DNA from: Chimonanthus salicifolius
Lineage: Eukaryota; Streptophyta; Magnoliopsida; Laurales; Calycanthaceae
Direction: 5' to 3'
DNA length: 64,000 nt
NCBI GenBank assembly: GCA_013350335.1
Contig: CM023542.1
Span: 3,712,025-3,776,024 of the forward strand
A program made the translations under genes and the position numbers. The notes beneath the pieces were generated by a model, which ran no database searches, was not told where the DNA came from, and saw nothing but the letters and a program-made list of their open reading frames with translations. Positions 23,901-34,080 of this stretch are shown here, in pieces (the first letter of the stretch is position 1; the number at the start of each line of letters is the position of its first letter).

Positions 23901-26579
23901 ATTCTTGCATAAGTTGAATTAGACATTGCATGGCAGGAATAGCTCATTCATCCTTTCCACTTTTCATTTGATAGCAATGGTCATAGGAGGAATGGAATTT
24001 GTTGTGTCAGTTAAAGTGGTCAGAAGCAATAGGCTCAAGTTGAATGTCAATTTTGGTGACACTTGCATGGATAAGTTTTGGTGCCAAAGACTGGTGTGAT
24101 CAACAGTCAAGATCTGATAAAGGATTTGATCAAGGCTTTTGGCTTAGTGTATTTATCCTCTTGTTTATTGTATTGGGGGCTTCTCTCTTTTTTTAATTAA
24201 AGTCACAGGTTCAGGGATTTGGTCATTTATGTGATTGTGTTACAAGTCCGACATGGTTAAACTTACAAAGTTTGATGAACGGATTTCCATAATGCGTAGT
24301 GAAGCGTAACATTTGCTTTCTTTCTTTTTTTGTAATTATTTGTGCATAAATGGTTATTCATACCAGTAATGGATATATCAACAATAAAGAATTAAAAGAG
24401 CAGTTGGCAACATGGACGGACAAAAGAAATAGAAACGAGCTATTAACATTACTTCTGTCATCTTTGGATGGTCTAGATTGAAGTTTGTTATCAGCATCGA
24501 TGCTTAAAGATGTAGTATCTTGTGGTTTCTAGTACCTGTTCTATTTTGAAAGGAAACTTAATTTTTATTTTTGAATGATAGAAACTGAACTTCTAAGAAA
24601 TTGGTTTTGTGGGTTTGCAAGTTTATATGACTAGGGTTTGGAGTTCTCTTTGAATTTTTAGAAGTCCACAAAAGTTCAAGGAGTTAAAAAGTAATTTAAA
24701 ATTCCATATTTGGAGGGGCTAAAAAAAACATGATTTCATTGATCCAATCAAGTTGATTCTTCGTGAGCCTATTTTCAAGCACATGCCCTTCATACAAATC
24801 CACACATGGGGCAAAGTGGGTCCCACATTATTGACATGGATGGAACACTGTAGGCCCATGCATGGTGATCATTTGTCTACATGTTTTTGATGTTTCATTT
24901 TTTATTTACCTGCTACTAGGCAAAGGCATCATGCGACATTGTGACACCAGTCTCAGCTTGGGACATGGTATGATGTCATATAGTGCAATTATTTGCTTCA
25001 GTGCAAATCTGTACTTGAGGTGCCATGGTTTAGTGGAACTGTGAATAATGGATGCCTCAAACTTCCCCAAACCTTAGATTTGGCCCATTGAATGTGGACT
25101 GTTGCTGTAATTACTTTTGGGGCCAGAGTAGCTTCTCTTTTTGGCACTTCATGATTGAAACTCTCAAGCATACTTAATTGTAATTCGTTGAAACTTTTGG
25201 ATCAGTGATAGAGACACTTCTATTTTTTATAGAAGAAAGTCATTTTTATCTTTTTGCACATGTCACCATTTAAATGGTGAAATGTACTACGAGTGCCGCT
25301 TCCTATAAAAAAATGAAGTGCCTTCATCACAATCCAGCTTTTGAAGCAGTAGTGGCCTTGGCTCTTCAAACTGCAATTTTTGTTTTGAGAATTGAGAGGA
25401 AAAACCACCAAGACAGAGCAATGCATACTGATGATTGGAGTTGTGTTGAGTAGTAGGCCCACCTTGTATGGGCCATGATCAAAATGGGTTTGAATATGAA
25501 AGTTGCCAATCACTGTATTTTCTGTAACTTTTTGTTCTGTGGATTGTTTAAGACTTTCAAAGGAGATCTCTCATTTGCCCATGGCCTACTTCTTGTGGGG
25601 TCTTTCTCTTGGACTGTTACGATCACCTGTTCACATGCCCAACTGTGGGATGTTAGTACGTACTTGGTGATTGTTCTACTAAAAATTATTTCATGGCCTC
25701 ATATGAAGTAACATTTTGATGAGTTGTGCTAACAGCAGGTGCAAGAGCTGCTTCTCATTGATGCTTCTTGTTGTGTTGCAGTACTACTTTGATACCCTTT
25801 TCCCACGTGTTCCAGTCCCAATCTTGCGCCAAATTGTTGCTAACCTTGAGAAAATGAAGCTTCCATCCAAGCACACTGGTGTGACTGGAGAATCTAGCCG
25901 CCATGGATCAGATGATACAGCCCGCCGCCCACCTTCTGTAAAAGCAGCCCTATCTGTCTCTTTTGGTCAGAGGGCTCCACACCGTGCATCCACAAGAGAC
26001 TCATCTCCTGTTCGGCGAACCCTGCCACCTCCACTTGAACGTAACAGTAGTGAGGACTCACGAAGGTCCCCAACAAACCATCACAGCCGCAGTCGTGAGG
26101 AATCTGATCGTGATCGTTCAGACAGAGACCCACACAGGGACAGGGACAGAGACCGGGATCGTGACAGGAGACATGGGTATGATAGACGTGGGGATCGTGA
26201 TGGTAGGGAATATCATAGGTCCAGGCACTCAGATAGAGAAAGCAGTAGGCATGACTACGAGAGGAGCAGCAAGGAGAGCAGTAGGCACAAAGAATCTGGT
26301 TCTCGCCGGAGCAGAAGTAGAAGCAGAAGCAGAAGCAGAAGTCGGAGCCACAGCAGGAGCCAGAGTCTGCAGGTACGTGGTGTGGGCTCTGAGCATCGCT
26401 CAAGCCCATTTCGAGATGGGACCAAGGAGAAAACATCTGTGTCGAGCCATCTGGCCAAATTACGGGATTTATATGGTGATGGAAGCGATTCAAAAGGAGA
26501 CAGCATCGGTGTTGACAGAGGGCCTAGGGACAGTAGCAGTGAGGATGTGATCAGACTCGGTGGTTCGACTTGGAAGTAG
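17986..26579 (+). CDS. PRP38B: PRP38B-type pre-mRNA splicing factor with RS-rich tail (4 exons, 412 aa)
   Basis: PRP38-family proteins enter the spliceosome around B-complex formation and activation, in the nucleus. Exons are 17986-18273 (96 codons), 19272-19352 (27), 23347-23418 (24) and 25782-26579 (265 plus TAG). All have GT-AG borders at codon boundaries. Residues 1 to about 170 form the PRP38 domain, with family signatures YFKELYRLKTYHEVIDEIY, HVEPW, STAFCLLYKFFTMKLT, DSPYIRA, LYLRY, LWGWFEPY and YYFDTLFPRVPVPI. The rest is low-complexity: an RD/DR stretch (about 275-300), an SR run of about 20 residues (about 330-350) and a C-terminal block with SSHLAKLRDLYGD. The order and length match Arabidopsis SRL1 (At5g37370-type), closer to human PRPF38B than to PRPF38A. 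Introns are 998, 3994 and 2363 nt; intron 2 carries a LINE relic. The reading frame is intact. Confidence 0.95.
19353..21179. other. 5' part of PRP38B intron 2, no gene seen
   Basis: No conserved reading frame was found. Parts (about 19700-19900) have the look of old LTR sequence on the minus strand, with a TATAAAGGG motif, but no ends could be set. Confidence 0.35.
21180..22975 (+). mobile_element. LINE relic (L1-like ORF2 C-terminus with RNase H) in PRP38B intron 2
   Basis: Broken plus-strand frames follow the order of a plant L1-type ORF2 end: a PARVVKKLGKI..RDSFW segment (about 21330-21400), GRGERGSFWKYLWLGESSL then FPRFF (21560-21650), a zf-RVT-like segment WRSKAQWRVHVYSWCAIQGK then LTRVNLRK (about 21910-22000), and an RNase H start GWVKINVDGATIGK (about 22455-22500). 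Stops and frameshifts interrupt it throughout. An A run at 22958-22972 is the probable tail. It is 5'-truncated and inactive. Confidence 0.8.
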
Positions 26580-26750
26580 AAGATAAGAACAATTTTTCAT
26601 TGAAGAAATGGATTTCTTTTGTAATAGTAATATCTGAAGTAATCCTGAAATGCTTTATGATGGAAGTAGCAGTACTCAGGTTGAATGAAATTCTATTAGA
26701 TTGTATTTTGACGTGTCTAGATTGGGTATTAATTGAAGATGCACCAACTT
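26580..26750 (+). other. Probable 3' UTR of the PRP38B-type gene
   Basis: This AT-rich sequence follows the TAG stop and contains TTTTGTAATAGTAA and GAATGAAATTC motifs resembling plant near-upstream polyadenylation elements. The end is approximate. Confidence 0.45.
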
Positions 26751-26992
26751 AGTAGTACTCACAAATGGTAACTCTCAAAGTGAATATGTCCCCGTTAATT
26801 GGCACCTGAAACAGTAGGGCTTTGGACTCCCTCTCGCATCGTTTGTTAGATTTGTTTTCATGCTAATGTAAGGCTTAGACCTGAGCTTTTTGGACTCCCT
26901 CCACTCGTAGAATGAAGTCCCTAACTTGGTTTTTCTTGAACATCATCTACAGGCTATTCACATTTTCTGAGAAAACTGCTTTATCCTCTTAG

Positions 26993-27320
26993 TGGTGCAA
27001 AATTTGGCTTGGCTGAGATATCGGCCGATATGTGCATATCGGCCCGATAAGTTTCGTTCTCCTCTTTTACTTTCTTTTTAAAATATCGATATTTTTTATT
27101 ATTTTATTTTATCTAAATTAAAAAATAGATAAATGCTGATTTTTTTTTTAAAAAAATTGAAAACGTGAATATCGTCTGATATCAGTTGATAACTGCTGAG
27201 ATATCGAATCAGACCTATTATTGTTTTGATTTTTTTTTTTAAAAGATTAATATTAATTATATCGGTTGAGAAATAGTGTGTGGTTGATACAATACGTAGT
27301 GGTCAATATTTTTACCCCTG
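26993..27320. mobile_element. hAT-like MITE with CGGCCGATA motifs, copy C (degenerate)
   Basis: The right end TTTACCCCTG and the internal ATATCGGCCGATA near the left end identify the family. The left TIR is decayed and no convincing 8-bp TSD is left. It lies about 400 bp downstream of the PRP38B stop codon. Confidence 0.6.
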
Positions 27321-27341
27321 TTCTTATTATCCTTTTACAGG

Positions 27342-27582
27342 CATGAAATGAAATATCGGTAGATACGTATTGTAAAGGCCGATATATTTTGACTTTTTTT
27401 TTTTTTTTTAAATTGATTTTGGGTTTTCCTACCGTCATAATGGCCGATATTTAAGGTTATTTCATCCAGAATTTTTTTAAACATTTTTTAACGCCATTTC
27501 TTGTAATTTTTTATTTTTAATTAGAAAAAAAAAAATCCAATCGATATTTGAAAAAACACCTAAAGTGAGATTATGACTCCTG
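27342..27582. mobile_element. hAT-like MITE, second degenerate copy next to copy C
   Basis: The interior keeps ATATCGGTAGATACG, GGCCGATAT and ATGGCCGATATTT; the right end GACTCCTG is one base from the family end. The flanking octamers TTTACAGG and TTTGTAGC match at only 5/8, so the left border is uncertain. Confidence 0.5.
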
Positions 27583-28055
27583 TTTGTAGCTATATCGATG
27601 GTTTTTTTTTTAATAGAGAGTGACTTTTTAGAATGGAACGATAATTAAACTAAAAACTCCTACTTAGGTGAAGGTATCTTGATGAGACGTCTGTGTTGCC
27701 GCTATCGGAGAAATTTGCCTTAGGTTACGGTTCGTGTGGGGGTGCTTTTGGGTCTGTTTGGCAGTCTAGGATTCTTAGTTGGAATTTGATTTATTGAATT
27801 TACAAATTTCTTCAATGTTTATCTATTAATTAGAAAAAGGCTAATGCTGGAATTTCCCAAAATCCAAAGTGGACAGACAGTACATGCCCGTTTTCAGAAT
27901 GTGTGGAATAATGGATTATGTTCTGAATCTTTTTGAACGTTGCTCCAAGAGAAGTGTAACTTTTTTTTTCAAAAATATTTGTATATCATATCATTAATTA
28001 TTTTCACAGGAAACTCCAAAATTGAGATTATCTTAGAGTAAAAATTCAAAAAAAA
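27583..28055. other. Intergenic AT-rich stretch
   Basis: Nothing recognisable: no conserved reading frame, RNA gene or element ends. Confidence 0.4.
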
Positions 28056-28165
28056 AAATCGAGTTGTCATGGCCTAACTTTGGTGTGCCCTAGGAGCAGT
28101 GAGCTCACATGTGGGAGTTTTACGCTGGGTATCCTGCGGTTTCCCACACGAAAATTTAAAAAATA
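28056..28165 (+). mobile_element. SINE (family 2) 3' part
   Basis: It carries the family-2 3' signature: GTGCCCTAGGA, GTGGGAGTTTTACGCTGGG, GCGGTTTCCCACACG and an A-rich tail. The tRNA-like head is missing or decayed. Confidence 0.55.
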
Positions 28166-29029
28166 AAAAAAATTATGAAAATAATTTAAAACGGTCAAAT
28201 TTTAAGAGAAAAAGTTTGAAATTGACAAATTCCTTTCACACTTGAAGAACTTGTTTCAAACTTTCTTAAAATCATACTTAATATAAGATTCAATACAAAA
28301 AATAGTTAAAATAATTTTTGTTTTTAAAATAAAATTATATCCACAGACAGTGCCGGCGATGATACCACTAATTTATCGGACCCTGACGTTACTGAGGTGA
28401 ATTTAATTAGACTTCAGCCAGTGACCCCTTCTTGCAGGATTATGCTTTCAAATATTGATACTATCAAATTATGTTGTTTATGATTCTCAAAATTTAAAAT
28501 TTTAATCATTTTTAATCTTTATATTGTTTTCAATTTTACTGTATTGGCTAAATATATTTATTTTCTCACATATCAGAATGCCCTTAAAATGATCAGAATA
28601 CTCAATTTTTTTTTTCTAAGGCGCCCATACTGAGGGCCCATTTTAGGGAGGTCATTTATCAGCAAAATAGTTAAATCTACACGGGTGAAAGACATAAATA
28701 TAGGTAATTTTGATCAATTTAAATTATTTTTTATCTTAAAATTTTACTGTCTTAAAAAATATAGTTTGATGGATTTGATTGAAGTAATTTTGATAGACCT
28801 TATATTCAATAAAATCCAATGTCACTTCATTTGTTGAGTCCTATATCTAGAGTGCGAGGCTAATACAAAAATATTAAAATATAAGTAATTATCTTTTCTA
28901 AAATAATGACTAATTCAACTGAATATCTCAAAATTGAATTGGATCTAGTTGAATTGAGTTTGCCCACTCAATTCTTTAACAATTTTGGAAACAAATATAT
29001 ATTTAGTCTTTAAATTGATAATTTATCAT
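28166..29029. other. Intergenic AT-rich stretch
   Basis: No gene or defined element could be recognised; mostly A/T runs. Confidence 0.4.
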
Positions 29030-29103
29030 AAGGGCAGTGGGTATCATTCGTAGGAGTTTTACGGTGAATTTCTTACAATTTTCTACGCGTAAATAAAAAA
29101 AAA
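29030..29103 (+). mobile_element. SINE (family 2) 3' fragment
   Basis: GTGGGTATCATTCGTAGG, GTTTTACGGTGAATTTC and TTTCTACGCGTAAAT are followed by an A run, matching the 3' half of the complete copy at 32593-32765. Confidence 0.55.
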
Positions 29104-29492
29104 ACTCAAATAATATAATCACATAATTGAAATGTCATATGAAAAGGGAAGACCACAACTACTTTATGTACCCTACTCATATTTGCCTAGCCCATGTGGA
29201 CCATACACCTTTTTGAATGTGCACCTCACGTGGTTGCACTTATGAATAAAAGAGTAGAGAAATTTTTATTCTAAGGTGGCATGCCACATACAACCCAAGA
29301 CCCATGCTCCAATTTTCTAAGGATTAAGGATGATGATGGCATGCAACATGTTGGAGTAGTTTACCTACACATGCAATTTATTATAAAATAAAAAAGTCAT
29401 CATAAAATAAAAAAATAATAAAACCCTATCTATGTTTTCACTTTTAAGATTCAAGACTTTCTATCAAATAAATCTTAAAATCTATTCAAATG

Positions 29493-29667
29493 CAGTGTCG
29501 GCTTTGAAATATCTTGAAATTTCAAGGGCTCTAGACAAAATCTTAAGATAAGGTCTACTGCAATTAGTATCATTTTTTTGGAGGGTCCTAGTATACTCTG
29601 AAATTTTGAAGGTCCTAGACGGTAGCCTAGGCTGCCTATAACCAGAATTGTTTTTCTTAAATAGATA
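29493..29667. mobile_element. Possible decayed hAT MITE (CAGTGTCGGC...)
   Basis: It begins CAGTGTCGGCTTTG and contains GGTCCTAGACGGTAGCCTAGGC, reminiscent of the small CAGGACCGACCCT element at 33739-33867. No TSD was found, so this is a weak call. Confidence 0.3.
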
Positions 29668-29682
29668 TAATGTGAAGAAGAT

Positions 29683-30466
29683 TGTAACAACCCAGGCCTA
29701 TAAAAAGGGCTTAAGGATCGGCTAACAAGATATTGTCCGCTTTGGGCCCACGCGCGCACGCACGGGCGAGCCCGCACGGTTTTTGGATCGGACCCGGCCC
29801 AAGTCTGGGTCCAAAACGCGTCTTGTTGGTTTGAGGGAGCAAGGCTACTTATAAACCCCCTCTCAAACTCCTCAACTTCCGATGTGGGATTTTCCACAAC
29901 TCCTACCCACTGCTGGGCTGTCGGATCCGACCGGCCCACTCTGCTGGCCCGTCCGATAGGGCCCAGTTTCACTTGGATCAGCCTATCTAGGGCCTGGCCT
30001 CTGGCTCATGAGTCAAGATATCACAATCCACCCCCTAAAGCCCAGAGCCACCCTCAGCTCGACCCAATGAATCCAGTGGAAGACAATAAGCCCACACAGT
30101 CCGAGTGTAGAACCCAGAGCTCTGATACCATTTGTAACAGCCCGGCCAATAAAAAGGGCTTGGGGATCGGCTAACAAGATATTGTCCGCTTTGGGTCCAC
30201 ACGCGCGAGCCAGCACGGTTTTTGGATAGGACCCGGCCCAAGTCCGGGTCCAAAACGAGTCTTGTTGGTTTGAGGGAGCAATGCTACTTATAAACCCCCT
30301 CTCAAACTCCTCAACTTCCGATGTGGGACTTTCCACAACTCCCACCCACTGCTGGGCTGTCGGATTCGACCGGCCCACTCTGCTAGGCCCGTCCGACAGG
30401 GCCCAGTTTCACTTGGATCAGCTTATCTAGAGCTTGGCCTCTGGCCTCATGGATCAGGATATCACA
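29683..30466 (-). mobile_element. TRIM element 2 (two LTRs, minus orientation)
   Basis: Direct repeats 29683-30025 and 30133-30466 flank a 107-bp interior. On the minus strand the LTRs start TGTGATATC and end TGTTACA. The primer-binding site TGGTATCAGAGC (initiator-Met tRNA) follows the first LTR, and the interior ends in a purine-rich tract. The 5-bp TSD AAGAT is perfect (29678-29682 and 30467-30471). It shares TAAC-AAGATATTGTCCGCTTTGGG-type blocks and CGATGTGGGA with element 1, so they are relatives. ORFs over it are not genes. Confidence 0.92.
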
Positions 30467-30471
30467 AAGAT

Positions 30472-30984
30472 CATATGAGTAGATTGTCTATAAAATTTTA
30501 TCTCTCTTTGATTGTCTTCTTTTTTTATTTTAATCTTTTAAAATCAACGGTTTATATTCATTGAAATTTAAAGAATAAGATTATATAGTTTGGATTTTAA
30601 TTGATAATAAACTTTTATGTGTTTCATATCAATGTAAATCACCTATCAAATGAATCCAATCATGTAGAATCCATGATACAAAGTCTTATTATATAACAAT
30701 CTTACTTGCAAAGTCTCACTTAACTAAAAATAATAGAAAAAGAATACTCATAAAGTTGCATGAATCATCAACAATAATAAAATATGCATCACTCATGTGC
30801 GGATCTCATTTTTTAATCTTAGTTTTGATAATTACTTTTGCCCCTCTGAAACTTGAAAGGCATGGGAGACAGTAAAGAGATTCATGAGCACCAAATTGAG
30901 ACAGTGCTCAAAAGCAAAGATGGTGATTTCCAGTTATTTATGCCTTCAATTCAAGAAGCGACTTCATTCGATGTGTTTTAAAGA
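30472..30984. other. Intergenic AT-rich stretch
   Basis: No gene or element was recognised. Confidence 0.4.
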
Positions 30985-31050
30985 CAGTGAGTATTATACG
31001 TGGAGATTTTATATTGGGTTTTTACAGTTTTCTATACGTAAATTAAAAAA
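30985..31050 (+). mobile_element. SINE (family 2) 3' fragment
   Basis: GTGAGTATTATACGTGGAG, TTTTACAGTTTTCTATACG and TAAATTAAAAAAAA reproduce the 3' end of family 2 in degenerate form. Confidence 0.45.
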
Positions 31051-31625
31051 AATCATCTGCAAACTTCAAATTATCAACTAATTCTAAAAGGAGTTGAATC
31101 CAAACTTGTATCAATATAAATTTCAACAAACGGATAGATTTTAAAAGAATAAACAAAAGGAATATATTAATAGAGGTTATAGTAAATTAGAATATAAGAG
31201 ATAAATAGATCTTAAATAAATAGAAAGAAATCAACTATTTTAATAATAATTTTTCCCATCAATGATTTGTAGTGACTGATGAATGAACTGTACCATCTCT
31301 ATATCTAGTGGACGTAGCTACTCCAATTGTTCCATCAAATGACTTTTTCTCTTTGGAGGCTAACAACCCAACAGTAGGACACACATATTCCGCCAGGAAG
31401 AAAAGCTCAACACTTGTAAGTGGATTTCTTCCATTTGATGGATCAATTGATAGGTTTTCTCTGGTACCCAAGTCTTGGATCTCTATGAGTTTGAGCACTC
31501 GATTAATCTTTAAAATGTTTGTAAGTTTCTTTATTTGTATATATTGGATAAAACTATGGGAATAGCTTTCTGGGATGGGATGAGATTTGAATTCAAGACT
31601 CTTACTGCTTGAGGTGGGATTAATT

Positions 31626-31977
31626 TGTTGCAGGTGTGAATGAGAGTTTCACATCGATTGTGAGGAGAAAATCTTTAGGACTTGTAAGGGATTGAGTCAC
31701 TCTACCTTTCAGACTGGTCTTTTGGGTTGAAAACCCAGTCCTAACGGTGGTATCGAGATAGATTTCCAAATCACAACATGTGTACTCAGGAATCTCTTAG
31801 CCGAACGGGATAGTCAGGCGACGTTCTATTCGTTGGTGAGTCTCGTTCGAGGGAAGGATTGTTAGGGTGCGAACGAGGGTCTTACATCGGTTATAAGGGG
31901 TAATCTAAAGATTTATAAGAGAATGAGTCATTCTACCTTTCAGATTAGTCTTTTGGACTAAAAGTCTAATCCCAACA
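31626..31977 (+). mobile_element. TRIM element 3 (352 bp in total)
   Basis: Two LTR-like repeats, 31626-31746 and 31860-31977, share TG(C/A)GAA(C/T)GAG, TT(A/T)CATCG, GA(A/G)TGAGTCA(C/T)TCTACC and TTTGG.(C/T)(T/G)(A/G)AA.(A/C)GTC. LTR 2 runs TGTTAGGG to CCCAACA. The interior opens with GGTGGTATCGAGA, a primer-binding site close to the initiator-Met type, and ends with a purine tract GAGGGAAGGA before LTR 2. The flanks TAATT and CAATT match at 4/5. LTR divergence suggests an old insertion. Confidence 0.8.
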
Positions 31978-32579
31978 CAATTGATAGTTACGAAGCCATT
32001 CATCATTAAAATATTTTATGGTCCACGTTGGGGTTTAGGGTAGGCACCAGATGTAGGAGCCATTTAGACGAATTGTATACAATGTCTGAAAAAATAATCA
32101 AAGCACTGTAAACTTGTATCTAAATACAAATATTTCTAACTCAACTCTCCCCACTTCCAAATCTCTATTGGGTGTCTAAATGAGGAAGTTAGAGGTTAGA
32201 GAATGATTCAGGACCAAATTTTTTCACTCTTTATTGGTATAATATGCCATTTGATTGGTATCTTAATTATTTTTTAATAAATTAATCAATTGTGATGTAC
32301 CACAGAATCATAAAAATAAAAATATAATTTTCAATTAAGTGCATCATTTTTTTTTTCATGTTAAGAGAAACTGTAGGCATATCCATGTCACTGTCAGAAA
32401 CCTAAAACCAAATCCCACTACCCCAATCCAAAATCTAAGAAGGTTGTCTTGCATAGATGTCCTTCACTATTTTAAGATGGATTATATTCTAATTTGGTTT
32501 ACATAATCATAACTTTGTATTTTAAAGATAAAAAGTCAACAATAACAAGGCTATTCAGCCCTAATCAAATGGCAAGTAT
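31978..32579. other. Intergenic stretch
   Basis: No gene or defined element was recognised. Confidence 0.4.
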
Positions 32580-32592
32580 GAATATAGTTATC

Positions 32593-32765
32593 CTTTTTTT
32601 TTTTTTAAATTTACGTGTAGGAAACTGCGAGAAATCCAACGTAAAACTCCCACGGGTGATACCCATTATCCTTAGGGTACATCGGTTAGACCATAAGGGC
32701 TCAAACTTGACACCTCCCGCTTTCTAAGGTGGAAGGTTAACCAGTTGAACTACACCTATGTAGGC
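32593..32765 (-). mobile_element. SINE (family 2), complete copy with TSD
   Basis: On the minus strand the element has a box-A-like TAGTTCAACTGG, a box-B-like AGTTTGAGCCC, the family 3' part (GGGTATCACCCGTGGGAG, TTTTACGTTGGATTTCTCG) and an A tail. A perfect 13-bp target-site duplication GAATATAGTTATC flanks it (32580-32592 and 32766-32778). It is tRNA-derived and non-coding, and is the reference copy for the family here. Confidence 0.9.
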
Positions 32766-32779
32766 GAATATAGTTATCT

Positions 32780-33730
32780 TTACTCCACAATAAAGATGAG
32801 ACTAATTTTATATCTATATTTTTTGAATTTTTAAACTATTATAGTACCAAAAATCTAAAGAGCAAATGAAAAATCTTCTCAATCACTCTCTTTAAGAAAC
32901 TGAAGATTTATTGAATTTCAATGACTACATAGATATTTATTTTTCTCCTCTCATACTCTCTCAAGAAAAGGAGATAAATGAAAGAGTGTAACAAAATAAA
33001 TAAAAAGATAAATAATTAGGCACATTTGTAATAGAATGAGAAAGTCTTATTTTTTTATACATATAACACTACCTAAATGATGAAAACAATGATAATTACC
33101 TCATTTATGAAAAAAATAGTCTTTAGTTTACATTAATCATAATTTAAAAAATCCAAAAAATAAAGTCAAGTGAGTCTTGCGGTGAGATTAAAGTATAATT
33201 TATTTAAAAATAAATAATGTATTTGGATTCCATTTACTCTTTTTAAGTCTTTCAACTTAACCTAAGTTAAACTTTTGTCAAACTTTCACCACACGTAAGT
33301 AGATTTTCTTCGAATCTAAGTTCTAACTGATGACATAGAAAGCTACAAAAGAAAAATGTTTATATTGTGATATGACTGTTTTATATAAAAATAATTTATA
33401 TCTTTGTCATTATTGAAGCTTAGCCATTGTTCATTTTCTAATAAATAGATTACCGCTCTAACGACTTAACCCTAATAAATAAGTGTGATAATTAAGAACC
33501 CAACAAAAATGTAAAAGGTTCTGTGTTCAATTCATCTTTAATATATAGGGTCATTCACTATAATCTTTTCACGTGTGTATAGATAGAAAGACTTATACAT
33601 GTTCTAAGAATTAAAAAATACATTGGTTCTTAAAAAAAATGTCGTGTTAAAAAGAGAAGCTCTACCTTGTATCCTACCCTCACACCTCTGGCGATTTATA
33701 GGTATAGAGTTGAATCATTCTCTTATACTA
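32780..33730. other. Intergenic AT-rich stretch
   Basis: No gene or element was recognised. Confidence 0.4.
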
Positions 33731-33738
33731 TTTGTAAC

Positions 33739-33867
33739 CAAGGCTAGTCTTGGCTTAAGGTCAAATAGGCGGCCGCTTAGAGTCCCCAAACTTGATCAAT
33801 GGCCTAGGGCCCCGACCATGCACTTGCTCTAGGGCCAAGGGCCCATGAAAGTTTAGGGTCGGTCCTG
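33739..33867. mobile_element. Short hAT-like MITE (CAAGGCTAG / CAGGACCGACCCT ends)
   Basis: A 129-bp element with ends CAAGGCTAGTC and GGTCGGTCCTG. Flanking octamers TTTGTAAC (33731-33738) and TTTTTAAC (33868-33875) match at 7/8, as for hAT. It includes a GCGGCCGC site and GGGCCC motifs, unusually GC-rich against its surroundings. It belongs to a different family from the ATCGGCCGAT copies. Confidence 0.65.
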
Positions 33868-33879
33868 TTTTTAACTACC

Positions 33880-34080
33880 CATCTCGCTAGTTTAATATTA
33901 TCAGCTTTGAGTCTAAACATGGGCCTGCACAATTTTGCATTGGCTAACTAATCCAATATTGCTACTAAAAAGTCTTATACTAAAAAGGAGAGAAGCTTTG
34001 CCTCATATCTCACTATCAACTCTTTCTCACTGGCAATATGGCACTTGAAATCACACCCTTTGCAACTTTATGATTTAATT
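33880..34080. mobile_element. Possible decayed TRIM LTR
   Basis: Fragments TATTATCAGCTTTGAG, GGGCCTGCACAATTTTGCATT and CATATGGCACTTGAAATCACA follow the order of the TRIM 1 LTR (ATATTATCTGCTTTGGG, CCGGTTTTGCATT, TATCACA). Divergence is high, so this is tentative. Confidence 0.4.

Noticed and set aside
25894..26550. Long overlapping ORFs on both strands over PRP38B exon 4 (195 and 199 aa)
   Set aside because: They are shadows of the repetitive RS/RD coding sequence; the frame giving the PRP38 domain end and RS tail is the real one.
29475..30378. ORFs of 96-165 aa around 29.5-30.4 kb
   Set aside because: They lie in the duplicated LTRs of TRIM element 2 and read similarly in both copies because of the repeat, not coding.
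32593..32765. tRNA gene on the minus strand
   Set aside because: Box A and B are present, but there is no cloverleaf end and the sequence continues into the SINE 3' part with a poly-A tail and 13-bp TSD.
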